Translations under genes and position numbers: made by a program
Shown here: piece after piece, positions 45,349 to 60,300 of the stretch
How the letters are laid out: the number at the start of each line of letters is the position of its first letter
Position numbering within the stretch: position 1 is the first letter of the stretch
The notes under the pieces: model-generated
What the model saw: only the letters and a program-made list of their open reading frames with translations
What the model was told of the DNA's origin: nothing
Database searches by the model: none
Assembly (NCBI GenBank): GCA_963971305.1
Contig: OZ020307.1
Location: 7,825,501-7,889,500 of the forward strand
Reading direction: 5' to 3'
Origin: Arcuatula senhousia
Taxonomy: Eukaryota > Mollusca > Bivalvia > Mytilida > Mytilidae
DNA: 64,000 bases

Positions 45349-48300
45349 GGGTGCAAGGTATAGTTTTGCAAAGTGATGATTTTCACTTCAGCTATATGAA
45401 TAGACAGGGATTCCCTTACCTGTGTTTAATGTATTTGGTAAAACTCACTAGTATTTTGTACGAAACTGTGTCTTGCATCGTTTAAAGCATTATGATGCAT
45501 GAATTCTCTGATGAAAGCAAATTTTTCTGTTTCGGTATCTTATTGCGAACACAATGGTACCTTATTTTTGTCGTTGCGATAAAAAATAGCGAAAACATAC
45601 AGATTCTCATACAAGACCTTGCGATGAAGATTTTTGGATTTTTTGCATTCATGAACTGTTTTAAGCTGAAATGTGAAGCTTATATCAATACTATGCTTTT
45701 TAAACAATCTACATGTAACATAATTATCTTAATAAAAAATAATATTGTGATGGCAATTAAACATAGTTAATCTAAAAAAACATTCAAAGGGAATTTTTTT
45801 TCACCTATAGTTTTGCCATAAAATAGGGTTATTTTAAGTTTATTTAAGAATTTGGGTATTACAGATGGTTTGTGCAATACCCATTTAACATACTTTACTA
45901 GCTAAATGCAAAAAAAAGCATCTACTGTATACATGTGGTAGATGGTTAATGATAGTTTTTAATTTTATGTACTATAAATGGTTTCTAAGTCACATATTGT
46001 TCCCTCTGTGAATGCGAAAGACATGAAACGTCGCAAAAGTATGAAATGACGTCACATATTGCATAATGACTTTGAGAGTTTTAATGGTTACTATGGAGTT
46101 TTCATGAGAATTATGAATGTTACTGAGCCAAAATTGCACCAATACATTGGTCTTGTGTATGTTAACAAATTGACAATTGTATCCAAGACCAAAACTAAAC
46201 CAAGTAGACCCTAAAAAGGATTCATAAAGTAAGTATATGCCTTTAAAGGGTGCAAGGTATAGTTTTGCAAAGTGACGTCATCAGATGAAAGCAACATCAC
46301 CTTCATGCTTGAATGGAAATAAGATATTTTCCTGTAATATGGACATCTATATATCAATAAAAAGCTGAAATTCACCACTTTTTAATGGAACCTGCATAGC
46401 AGACTTATTCATATTGGAATATTTCATCAAAACTGTCCAAAATGAACAAAAAAGGGGGTGTTTTGTGTAAAATTTATGGGTGTCATCCCATTTCTGAGGC
46501 TAAATTCCACTGACTTGTGACCAAATTTCAAGTCTTAATAATAGATCGCTTGAAAGAGCATGTCACTAAGGGCAAAAATTGGGAACAAAAAGGGTACGCT
46601 TTCCAGCTCTAAAGAAAAATATTTTTGTTTACCTGAAAAGTGTCATTTTGACATCTGCAAATATGGCGGGATTTATAGTTGTCTCCCTTCACACTGAAGT
46701 GCTTATAAAAAAATTTAAAAAAAGAAAATAAACCTGTTGTGGCATTTTTAATACAAAAATATATCTAAACAATCATAAAAGTTCAAAATATTTGATGATT
46801 TTCACTTCAGCTATATGAATAGACAGGGATTCCCTTACCTGTGTTTAATGTATTTGGTAAAACTCACTAGTATTTTGTACGAAACTGTGTCTTGCATCGT
46901 TTAAAGCATTATGATGCATGAATTCTCTGATGAAAGCAAATTTTTCTGTTTCGGTATCTTATTGCGAACACAATGGTACCTTATTTTTGTCGTTGCGATA
47001 AAAAATAGCGAAAACATACAGATTCTCATACAAGACCTTGCGATGAAGATTTTTGGATTTTTTGCATTCATGAACTGTTTTAAGCTGAAATGTGAAGCTT
47101 ATATCAATACTATGCTTTTTAAACAATCTAACATAATTATCTTAATAAAAAATAATATTGTGATGGCAATTAAACATAGTTAATCTAAAAAAACATTCAA
47201 AGGGAATTTTTTTTCACCTATAGTTTTGCCATAAAATAGGGTCATTTTAAGTTTATTTAAGAATTTGGGTATTACAGATGGTTTGTGCAATACCCATTTA
47301 ACATACTTTACTAGCTAAATGCAAAAAAAAGCATCTACTGTATACATGTGGTAGATGGTTAATGATAGTTTTTAATTTTATGTACTATAAATGGTTTCTA
47401 AGTCACATATTGTTCCCTCTGTGAATGCGAAAGACATGAAACGTCGCAAAAGTATGAAATGACGTCACATATTGCATAATGACTTTGAGAGTTTTAATGG
47501 TTACTATGGAGTTTTCATGAGAATTATGAATGTTACTGAGCCAAAATTGCACCAATACATTGGTCTTGTGTATGTTAACAAATTGACAATTGTATCCAAG
47601 ACCAAAACTAAACCAAGTAGACCCTAAAAAGGATTCATAAAGTAAGTATATGCCTTTAAAGCATTATGATGCATGAATTCTCTGATGAAAGCAAATTTTT
47701 CTGTTTCGGTATCTTATTGCGAACACAATGGTACCTTATTTTTGTCGTTGCGATAAAAAATAGCGAAAACATACAGATTCTCATACAAGACCTTGCGATG
47801 AAGATTTTTGGATTTTTTGCATTCATGAACTGTTTTAAGCTGAAATGTGAAGCTTATATCAATACTATGCTTTTTAAACAATCTAACATAATTATCTTAA
47901 TAAAAAATAATATTGTGATGGCAATTAAACATAGTTAATCTAAAAAAACATTCAAAGGGAATTTTTTTTCACCTATAGTTTTGCCATAAAATAGGGTCAT
48001 TTTAAGTTTATTTAAGAATTTGGGTATTACAGATGGTTTGTGCAATACCCATTTAACATACTTTACTAGCTAAATGCAAAAAAAAGCATCTACTGTATAC
48101 ATGTGGTAGATGGTTAATGATAGTTTTTAATTTTATGTACTATAAATGGTTTCTAAGTCACATATTGTTCCCTCTGTGAATGCGAAAGACATGAAACGTC
48201 GCAAAAGTATGAAATGACGTCACATATTGCATAATGACTTTGAGAGTTTTAATGGTTACTATGGAGTTTTCATGAGAATTATGAATGTTACTGAGCCAAA

Positions 48301-51300
48301 ATTGCACCAATACATTGGTCTTGTGTATGTTAACAAATTGACAATTGTATCCAAGACCAAAACTAAACCAAGTAGACCCTAAAAAGGATTCATAAAGTAA
48401 GTATATGCCTTTAAAGGGTGCAAGGTATAGTTTTGCAAAGTGACGTCATCAGATGAAAGCAACATCACCTTCATGCTTGAATGGAAATAAGATATTTTCC
48501 TGTAATATGGACATCTATATATCAATAAAAAGCTGAAATTCACCACTTTTTAATGGAACCTGCATAGCAGACTTATTCATATTGGAATATTTCATCAAAA
48601 CTGTCCAAAATGAACAAAAAAGGGGGTGTTTTGTGTAAAATTTATGGGTGTCATCCCATTTCTGAGGCTAAATTCCACTGACTTGTGACCAAATTTCAAG
48701 TCTTAATAATAGATCGCTTGAAAGAGCATGTCACTAAGGGCAAAAATTGGGAACAAAAAGGGTACGCTTTCCAGCTCTAAAGAAAAATATTTTTGTTTAC
48801 CTGAAAAGTGTCATTTTGACATCTGCAAATATGGCGGGATTTATAGTTGTCTCCCTTCACACTGAAGTGCTTATAAAAAAATTTAAAAAAAGAAAATAAA
48901 CCTGTTGTGGCATTTTTAATACAAAAATATATCTAAACAATCATAAAAGTTCAAAATATTTGATGATTTTCACTTCAGCTATATGAATAGACAGGGATTC
49001 CCTTACCTGTGTTTAATGTATTTGGTAAAACTCACTAGTATTTTGTACGAAACTGTGTCTTGCATCGTTTAAAGCATTATGATGCATGAATTCTCTGATG
49101 AAAGCAAATTTTTCTGTTTCGGTATCTTATTGCGAACACAATGGTACCTTATTTTTGTCGTTGCGATAAAAAATAGCGAAAACATACAGATTCTCATACA
49201 AGACCTTGCGATGAAGATTTTTGGATTTTTTGCATTCATGAACTGTTTTAAGCTGAAATGTGAAGCTTATATCAATACTATGCTTTTTAAACAATCTAAC
49301 ATAATTATCTTAATAAAAAATAATATTGTGATGGCAATTAAACATAGTTAATCTAAAAAAACATTCAAAGGGAATTTTTTTTCACCTATAGTTTTGCCAT
49401 AAAATAGGGTCATTTTAAGTTTATTTAAGAATTTGGGTATTACAGATGGTTTGTGCAATACCCATTTAACATACTTTACTAGCTAAATGCAAAAAAAAGC
49501 ATCTACTGTATACATGTGGTAGATGGTTAATGATAGTTTTTAATTTTATGTACTATAAATGGTTTCTAAGTCACATATTGTTCCCTCTGTGAATGCGAAA
49601 GACATGAAACGTCGCAAAAGTATGAAATGACGTCACATATTGCATAATGACTTCGAGAGTTTTAATGGTTACTATGGAGTTTTCATGAGAATTATGAATG
49701 TTACTGAGCCAAAATTGCACCAATACATTGGTCTTGTGTATGTTAACAAATTGACAATTGTATCCAAGACCAAAACTAAACCAAGTAGACCCTAAAAAGG
49801 ATTCATAAAGTAAGTATATGCCTTTAAAGGGTGCAAGGTATAGCTTTGCAAAGTGACGTCATCAGATGAAAGCAACATCACCTTCATGCTTGAATGGAAA
49901 TAAGATATTTTCCTGTAATATGGACATCTATATATCAATAAAAAGCTGAAATTCACCACTTTTTAATGGAACCTGCATAGCAGACTTATTCATATTGGAA
50001 TATTTCATCAAAACTGTCCAAAATGAACAAAAAAGGGGGTGTTTTGTGTAAAATTTATGGGTGTCATCCCATTTCTGAGGCTAAATTCCACTGACTTGTG
50101 ACCAAATTTCAAGTCTTAATAATAGATCGCTTGAAAGAGCATGTCACTAAGGGCAAAAATTGGGAACAAAAAGGGTACGCTTTCCAGCTCTAAAGAAAAA
50201 TATTTTTGTTTACCTGAAAAGTGTCATTTTGACATCTGCAAATATGGCGGGATTTATAGTTGTCTCCCTTCACACTGAAGTGCTTATAAAAAAATTTAAA
50301 AAAAGAAAATAAACCTGTTGTGGCATTTTTAATACAAAAATATATCTAAACAATCATAAAAGTTCAAAATATTTGATGATTTTCACTTCAGCTATATGAA
50401 TAGACAGGGATTCCCTTACCTGTGTTTAATGTATTTGGTAAAACTCACTAGTATTTTGTACGAAACTGTGTCTTGCATCGTTTAAAGCATTATGATGCAT
50501 GAATTCTCTGATGAAAGCAAATTTTTCTGTTTCGGTATCTTATTGCGAACACAATGGTACCTTATTTTTGTCGTTGCGATAAAAAATAGCGAAAACATAC
50601 AGATTCTCATACAAGACCTTGCGATGAAGATTTTTGGATTTTTTGCATTCATGAACTGTTTTAAGCTGAAATGTGAAGCTTATATCAATACTATGCTTTT
50701 TAAACAATCTAACATAATTATCTTAATAAAAAATAATATTGTGATGGCAATTAAACATAGTTAATCTAAAAAAACATTCAAAGGGAATTTTTTTTCACCT
50801 ATAGTTTTGCCATAAAATAGGGTCATTTTAAGTTTATTTAAGAATTTGGGTATTACAGATGGTTTGTGCAATACCCATTTAACATACTTTACTAGCTAAA
50901 TGCAAAAAAAAGCATCTACTGTATACATGTGGTAGATGGTTAATGATAGTTTTTAATTTTATGTACTATAAATGGTTTCTAAGTCACATATTGTTCCCTC
51001 TGTGAATGCGAAAGACATGAAACGTCGCAAAAGTATGAAATGACGTCACATATTGCATAATGACTTTGAGAGTTTTAATGGTTACTATGGAGTTTTCATG
51101 AGAATTATGAATGTTACTGAGCCAAAATTGCACCAATACATTGGTCTTGTGTATGTTAACAAATTGACAATTGTATCCAAGACCAAAACTAAACCAAGTA
51201 GACCCTAAAAAGGATTCATAAAGTAAGTATATGCCTTTAAAAGCATTATGATGCATGAATTCTCTGATGAAAGCAAATTTTTCTGTTTCGGTATCTTATT

Positions 51301-54300
51301 GCGAACACAATGGTACCTTATTTTTGTCGTTGCGATAAAAAATAGCGAAAACATACAGATTCTCATACAAGACCTTGCGATGAAGATTTTTGGATTTTTT
51401 GCATTCATGAACTGTTTTAAGCTGAAATGTGAAGCTTATATCAATACTATGCTTTTTAAACAATCTAACATAATTATCTTAATAAAAAAAAATATTGTGA
51501 TGGCAATTAAACATAGTTAATCTAAAAAAACATTCAAAGGGAATTTTTTTTCACCTATAGTTTTGCCATAAAATAGGGTCATTTTAAGTTTATTTAAGAA
51601 TTTGGGTATTACAGATGGTTTGTGCAATACCCATTTAACATACTTTACTAGCTAAATGCAAAAAAAAGCATCTACTGTATACATGTGGTAGATGGTTAAT
51701 GATAGTTTTTAATTTTATGTACTATAAATGGTTTCTAAGTCACATATTGTTCCCTCTGTGAATGCGAAAGACATGAAACGTCGCAAAAGTATGAAATGAC
51801 GTCACATATTGCATAATGACTTTGAGAGTTTTAATGGTTACTATGGAGTTTTCATGAGAATTATGAATGTTACTGAGCCAAAATTGCACCAATACATTGG
51901 TCTTGTGTATGTTAACAAATTGACAATTGTATCCAAGACCAAAACTAAACCAAGTAGACCCTAAAAAGGATTCATAAAGTAAGTATATGCCTTTAAAAGC
52001 ATTATGATGCATGAATTCTCTGATGAAAGCAAATTTTTCTGTTTCGGTATCTTATTGCGAACACAATGGTACCTTATTTTTGTCGTTGCGATAAAAAATA
52101 GCGAAAACATACAGATTCTCATACAAGACCTTGCGATGAAGATTTTTGGATTTTTTGCATTCATGAACTGTTTTAAGCTGAAATGTGAAGCTTATATCAA
52201 TACTATGCTTTTTAAACAATCTAACATAATTATCTTAATAAAAAAAAATATTGTGATGGCAATTAAACATAGTTAATCTAAAAAAACATTCAAAGGGAAT
52301 TTTTTTTCACCTATAGTTTTGCCATAAAATAGGGTCATTTTAAGTTTATTTAAGAATTTGGGTATTACAGATGGTTTGTGCAATACCCATTTAACATACT
52401 TTACTAGCTAAATGCAAAAAAAAGCATCTACTGTATACATGTGGTAGATGGTTAATGATAGTTTTTAATTTTATGTACTATAAATGGTTTCTAAGTCACA
52501 TATTGTTCCCTCTGTGAATGCGAAAGACATGAAACGTCGCAAAAGTATGAAATGACGTCACATATTGCATAATGACTTTGAGAGTTTTAATGGTTACTAT
52601 GGAGTTTTCATGAGAATTATGAATGTTACTGAGCCAAAATTGCACCAATACATTGGTCTTGTGTATGTTAACAAATTGACAATTGTATCCAAGACCAAAA
52701 CTAAACCAAGTAGACCCTAAAAAGGATTCATAAAGTAAGTATATGCCTTTAAAGGGTGCAAGGTATAGTTTTGCAAAGTGACGTCATCAGATGAAAGCAA
52801 CATCACCTTCATGCTTGAATGGAAATAAGATATTTTCCTGTAATATGGACATCTATATATCAATAAAAAGCTGAAATTCACCACTTTTTAATGGAACCTG
52901 CATAGCAGACTTATTCATATTGGAATATTTCATCAAAACTGTCCAAAATGAACAAAAAAGGGGGTGTTTTGTGTAAAATTTATGGGTGTCATCCCATTTC
53001 TGAGGCTAAATTCCACTGACTTGTGACCAAATTTCAAGTCTTAATAATAGATCGCTTGAAAGAGCATGTCACTAAGGGCAAAAATTGGGAACAAAAAGGG
53101 TACGCTTTCCAGCTCTAAAGAAAAATATTTTTGTTTACCTGAAAAGTGTCATTTTGACATCTGCAAATATGGCGGGATTTATAGTTGTCTCCCTTCACAC
53201 TGAAGTGCTTATAAAAAAATTTAAAAAAAGAAAATAAACCTGTTGTGGCATTTTTAATACAAAAATATATCTAAACAATCATAAAAGTTCAAAATATTTG
53301 ATGATTTTCACTTCAGCTATATGAATAGACAGGGATTCCCTTACCTGTGTTTAATGTATTTGGTAAAACTCACTAGTATTTTGTACGAAACTGTGTCTTG
53401 CATCGTTTAAAGCATTATGATGCATGAATTCTCTGATGAAAGCAAATTTTTCTGTTTCGGTATCTTATTGCGAACACAATGGTACCTTATTTTTGTCGTT
53501 GCGATAAAAAATAGCGAAAACATACAGATTCTCATACAAGACCTTGCGATGAAGATTTTTGGATTTTTTGCATTCATGAACTGTTTTAAGCTGAAATGTG
53601 AAGCTTATATCAATACTATGCTTTTTAAACAATCTAACATAATTATCTTAATAAAAAATAATATTGTGATGGCAATTAAACATAGTTAATCTAAAAAAAC
53701 ATTCAAAGGGAATTTTTTTTCACCTATAGTTTTGCCATAAAATAGGGTCATTTTAAGTTTATTTAAGAATTTGGGTATTACAGATGGTTTGTGCAATACC
53801 CATTTAACATACTTTACTAGCTAAATGCAAAAAAAAGCATCTACTGTATACATGTGGTAGATGGTTAATGATAGTTTTTAATTTTATGTACTATAAATGG
53901 TTTCTAAGTCACATATTGTTCCCTCTGTGAATGCGAAAGACATGAAACGTCGCAAAAGTATGAAATGACGTCACATATTGCATAATGACTTTGAGAGTTT
54001 TAATGGTTACTATGGAGTTTTCATGAGAATTATGAATGTTACTGAGCCAAAATTGCACCAATACATTGGTCTTGTGTATGTTAACAAATTGACAATTGTA
54101 TCCAAGACCAAAACTAAACCAAGTAGACCCTAAAAAGGATTCATAAAGTAAGTATATGCCTTTAAAAGCATTATGATGCATGAATTCTCTGATGAAAGCA
54201 AATTTTTCTGTTTCGGTATCTTATTGCGAACACAATGGTACCTTATTTTTGTCGTTGCGATAAAAAATAGCGAAAACATACAGATTCTCATACAAGACCT

Positions 54301-57300
54301 TGCGATGAAGATTTTTGGATTTTTTGCATTCATGAACTGTTTTAAGCTGAAATGTGAAGCTTATATCAATACTATGCTTTTTAAACAATCTAACATAATT
54401 ATCTTAATAAAAAATAATATTGTGATGGCAATTAAACATAGTTAATCTAAAAAAACATTCAAAGGGAATTTTTTTTCACCTATAGTTTTGCCATAAAATA
54501 GGGTCATTTTAAGTTTATTTAAGAATTTGGGTATTACAGATGGTTTGTGCAATACCCATTTAACATACTTTACTAGCTAAATGCAAAAAAAAGCATCTAC
54601 TGTATACATGTGGTAGATGGTTAATGATAGTTTTTAATTTTATGTACTATAAATGGTTTCTAAGTCACATATTGTTCCCTCTGTGAATGCGAAAGACATG
54701 AAACGTCGCAAAAGTATGAAATGACGTCACATATTGCATAATGACTTTGAGAGTTTTAATGGTTACTATGGAGTTTTCATGAGAATTATGAATGTTACTG
54801 AGCCAAAATTGCACCAATACATTGGTCTTGTGTATGTTAACAAATTGACAATTGTATCCAAGACCAAAACTAAACCAAGTAGACCCTAAAAAGGATTCAT
54901 AAAGTAAGTATATGCCTTTAAAAGCATTATGATGCATGAATTCTCTGATGAAAGCAAATTTTTCTGTTTCGGTATCTTATTGCGAACACAATGGTACCTT
55001 ATTTTTGTCGTTGCGATAAAAAATAGCGAAAACATACAGATTCTCATACAAGACCTTGCGATGAAGATTTTTGGATTTTTTGCATTCATGAACTGTTTTA
55101 AGCTGAAATGTGAAGCTTATATCAATACTATGCTTTTTAAACAATCTAACATAATTATCTTAATAAAAAATAATATTGTGATGGCAATTAAACATAGTTA
55201 ATCTAAAAAAACATTCAAAGGGAATTTTTTTTCACCTATAGTTTTGCCATAAAATAGGGTCATTTTAAGTTTATTTAAGAATTTGGGTATTACAGATGGT
55301 TTGTGCAATACCCATTTAACATACTTTACTAGCTAAATGCAAAAAAAAGCATCTACTGTATACATGTGGTAGATGGTTAATGATAGTTTTTAATTTTATG
55401 TACTATAAATGGTTTCTAAGTCACATATTGTTCCCTCTGTGAATGCGAAAGACATGAAACGTCGCAAAAGTATGAAATGACGTCACATATTGCATAATGA
55501 CTTTGAGAGTTTTAATGGTTACTATGGAGTTTTCATGAGAATTATGAATGTTACTGAGCCAAAATTGCACCAATACATTGGTCTTGTGTATGTTAACAAA
55601 TTGACAATTGTATCCAAGACCAAAACTAAACCAAGTAGACCCTAAAAAGGATTCATAAAGTAAGTATATGCCTTTAAAGGGTGCAAGGTATAGTTTTGCA
55701 AAGTGACGTCATCAGATGAAAGCAACATCACCTTCATGCTTGAATGGAAATAAGATATTTTCCTGTAATATGGACATCTATATATCAATAAAAAGCTGAA
55801 ATTCACCACTTTTTAATGGAACCTGCATAGCAGACTTATTCATATTGGAATATTTCATCAAAACTGTCCAAAATGAACAAAAAAGGGGGTGTTTTGTGTA
55901 AAATTTATGGGTGTCATCCCATTTCTGAGGCTAAATTCCACTGACTTGTGACCAAATTTCAAGTCTTAATAATAGATCGCTTGAAAGAGCATGTCACTAA
56001 GGGCAAAAATTGGGAACAAAAAGGGTACGCTTTCCAGCTCTAAAGAAAAATATTTTTGTTTACCTGAAAAGTGTCATTTTGACATCTGCAAATATGGCGG
56101 GATTTATAGTTGTCTCCCTTCACACTGAAGTGCTTATAAAAAAATTTAAAAAAAGAAAATAAACCTGTTGTGGCATTTTTAATACAAAAATATATCTAAA
56201 CAATCATAAAAGTTCAAAATATTTGATGATTTTCACTTCAGCTATATGAATAGACAGGGATTCCCTTACCTGTGTTTAATGTATTTGGTAAAACTCACTA
56301 GTATTTTGTACGAAACTGTGTCTTGCATCGTTTAAAGCATTATGATGCATGAATTCTCTGATGAAAGCAAATTTTTCTGTTTCGGTATCTTATTGCGAAC
56401 ACAATGGTACCTTATTTTTGTCGTTGCGATAAAAAATAGCGAAAACATACAGATTCTCATACAAGACCTTGCGATGAAGATTTTTGGATTTTTTGCATTC
56501 ATGAACTGTTTTAAGCTGAAATGTGAAGCTTATATCAATACTATGCTTTTTAAACAATCTAACATAATTATCTTAATAAAAAATAATATTGTGATGGCAA
56601 TTAAACATAGTTAATCTAAAAAAACATTCAAAGGGAATTTTTTTTCACCTATAGTTTTGCCATAAAATAGGGTCATTTTAAGTTTATTTAAGAATTTGGG
56701 TATTACAGATGGTTTGTGCAATACCCATTTAACATACTTTACTAGCTAAATGCAAAAAAAAGCATCTACTGTATACATGTGGTAGATGGTTAATGATAGT
56801 TTTTAATTTTATGTACTATAAATGGTTTCTAAGTCACATATTGTTCCCTCTGTGAATGCGAAAGACATGAAACGTCGCAAAAGTATGAAATGACGTCACA
56901 TATTGCATAATGACTTTGAGAGTTTTAATGGTTACTATGGAGTTTTCATGAGAATTATGAATGTTACTGAGCCAAAATTGCACCAATACATTGGTCTTGT
57001 GTATGTTAACAAATTGACAATTGTATCCAAGACCAAAACTAAACCAAGTAGACCCTAAAAAGGATTCATAAAGTAAGTATATGCCTTTAAAGGGTGCAAG
57101 GTATAGTTTTGCAAAGTGACGTCATCAGATGAAAGCAACATCACCTTCATGCTTGAATGGAAATAAGATATTTTCCTGTAATATGGACATCTATATATCA
57201 ATAAAAAGCTGAAATTCACCACTTTTTAATGGAACCTGCATAGCAGACTTATTCATATTGGAATATTTCATCAAAACTGTCCAAAATGAACAAAAAAGGG

Positions 57301-60300
57301 GGTGTTTTGTGTAAAATTTATGGGTGTCATCCCATTTCTGAGGCTAAATTCCACTGACTTGTGACCAAATTTCAAGTCTTAATAATAGATCGCTTGAAAG
57401 AGCATGTCACTAAGGGCAAAAATTGGGAACAAAAAGGGTACGCTTTCCAGCTCTAAAGAAAAATATTTTTGTTTACCTGAAAAGTGTCATTTTGACATCT
57501 GCAAATATGGCGGGATTTATAGTTGTCTCCCTTCACACTGAAGTGCTTATAAAAAAATTTAAAAAAAGAAAATAAACCTGTTGTGGCATTTTTAATACAA
57601 AAATATATCTAAACAATCATAAAAGTTCAAAATATTTGATGATTTTCACTTCAGCTATATGAATAGACAGGGATTCCCTTACCTGTGTTTAATGTATTTG
57701 GTAAAACTCACTAGTATTTTGTACGAAACTGTGTCTTGCATCGTTTAAAGCATTATGATGCATGAATTCTCTGATGAAAGCAAATTTTTCTGTTTCGGTA
57801 TCTTATTGCGAACACAATGGTACCTTATTTTTGTCGTTGCGATAAAAAATAGCGAAAACATACAGATTCTCATACAAGACCTTGCGATGAAGATTTTTGG
57901 ATTTTTTGCATTCATGAACTGTTTTAAGCTGAAATGTGAAGCTTATATCAATACTATGCTTTTTAAACAATCTAACATAATTATCTTAATAAAAAATAAT
58001 ATTGTGATGGCAATTAAACATAGTTAATCTAAAAAAACATTCAAAGGGAATTTTTTTTCACCTATAGTTTTGCCATAAAATAGGGTCATTTTAAGTTTAT
58101 TTAAGAATTTGGGTATTACAGATGGTTTGTGCAATACCCATTTAACATACTTTACTAGCTAAATGCAAAAAAAAGCATCTACTGTATACATGTGGTAGAT
58201 GGTTAATGATAGTTTTTAATTTTATGTACTATAAATGGTTTCTAAGTCACATATTGTTCCCTCTGTGAATGCGAAAGACATGAAACGTCGCAAAAGTATG
58301 AAATGACGTCACATATTGCATAATGACTTTGAGAGTTTTAATGGTTACTATGGAGTTTTCATGAGAATTATGAATGTTACTGAGCCAAAATTGCACCAAT
58401 ACATTGGTCTTGTGTATGTTAACAAATTGACAATTGTATCCAAGACCAAAACTAAACCAAGTAGACCCTAAAAAGGATTCATAAAGTAAGTATATGCCTT
58501 TAAAGGGTGCAAGGTATAGTTTTGCAAAGTGACGTCATCAGATGAAAGCAACATCACCTTCATGCTTGAATGGAAATAAGATATTTTCCTGTAATATGGA
58601 CATCTATATATCAATAAAAAGCTGAAATTCACCACTTTTTAATGGAACCTGCATAGCAGACTTATTCATATTGGAATATTTCATCAAAACTGTCCAAAAT
58701 GAACAAAAAAGGGGGTGTTTTGTGTAAAATTTATGGGTGTCATCCCATTTCTGAGGCTAAATTCCACTGACTTGTGACCAAATTTCAAGTCTTAATAATA
58801 GATCGCTTGAAAGAGCATGTCACTAAGGGCAAAAATTGGGAACAAAAAGGGTACGCTTTCCAGCTCTAAAGAAAAATATTTTTGTTTACCTGAAAAGTGT
58901 CATTTTGACATCTGCAAATATGGCGGGATTTATAGTTGTCTCCCTTCACACTGAAGTGCTTATAAAAAAATTTAAAAAAAGAAAATAAACCTGTTGTGGC
59001 ATTTTTAATACAAAAATATATCTAAACAATCATAAAAGTTCAAAATATTTGATGATTTTCACTTCAGCTATATGAATAGACAGGGATTCCCTTACCTGTG
59101 TTTAATGTATTTGGTAAAACTCACTAGTATTTTGTACGAAACTGTGTCTTGCATCGTTTAAAGCATTATGATGCATGAATTCTCTGATGAAAGCAAATTT
59201 TTCTGTTTCGGTATCTTATTGCGAACACAATGGTACCTTATTTTTGTCGTTGCGATAAAAAATAGCGAAAACATACAGATTCTCATACAAGACCTTGCGA
59301 TGAAGATTTTTGGATTTTTTGCATTCATGAACTGTTTTAAGCTGAAATGTGAAGCTTATATCAATACTATGCTTTTTAAACAATCTAACATAATTATCTT
59401 AATAAAAAATAATATTGTGATGGCAATTAAACATAGTTAATCTAAAAAAACATTCAAAGGGAATTTTTTTTCACCTATAGTTTTGCCATAAAATAGGGTC
59501 ATTTTAAGTTTATTTAAGAATTTGGGTATTACAGATGGTTTGTGCAATACCCATTTAACATACTTTACTAGCTAAATGCAAAAAAAAGCATCTACTGTAT
59601 ACATGTGGTAGATGGTTAATGATAGTTTTTAATTTTATGTACTATAAATGGTTTCTAAGTCACATATTGTTCCCTCTGTGAATGCGAAAGACATGAAACG
59701 TCGCAAAAGTATGAAATGACGTCACATATTGCATAATGACTTTGAGAGTTTTAATGGTTACTATGGAGTTTTCATGAGAATTATGAATGTTACTGAGCCA
59801 AAATTGCACCAATACATTGGTCTTGTGTATGTTAACAAATTGACAATTGTATCCAAGACCAAAACTAAACCAAGTAGACCCTAAAAAGGATTCATAAAGT
59901 AAGTATATGCCTTTAAAGGGTGCAAGGTATAGTTTTGCAAAGTGACGTCATCAGATGAAAGCAACATCACCTTCATGCTTGAATGGAAATAAGATATTTT
60001 CCTGTAATATGGACATCTATATATCAATAAAAAGCTGAAATTCACCACTTTTTAATGGAACCTGCATAGCAGACTTATTCATATTGGAATATTTCATCAA
60101 AACTGTCCAAAATGAACAAAAAAGGGGGTGTTTTGTGTAAAATTTATGGGTGTCATCCCATTTCTGAGGCTAAATTCCACTGACTTGTGACCAAATTTCA
60201 AGTCTTAATAATAGATCGCTTGAAAGAGCATGTCACTAAGGGCAAAAATTGGGAACAAAAAGGGTACGCTTTCCAGCTCTAAAGAAAAATATTTTTGTTT

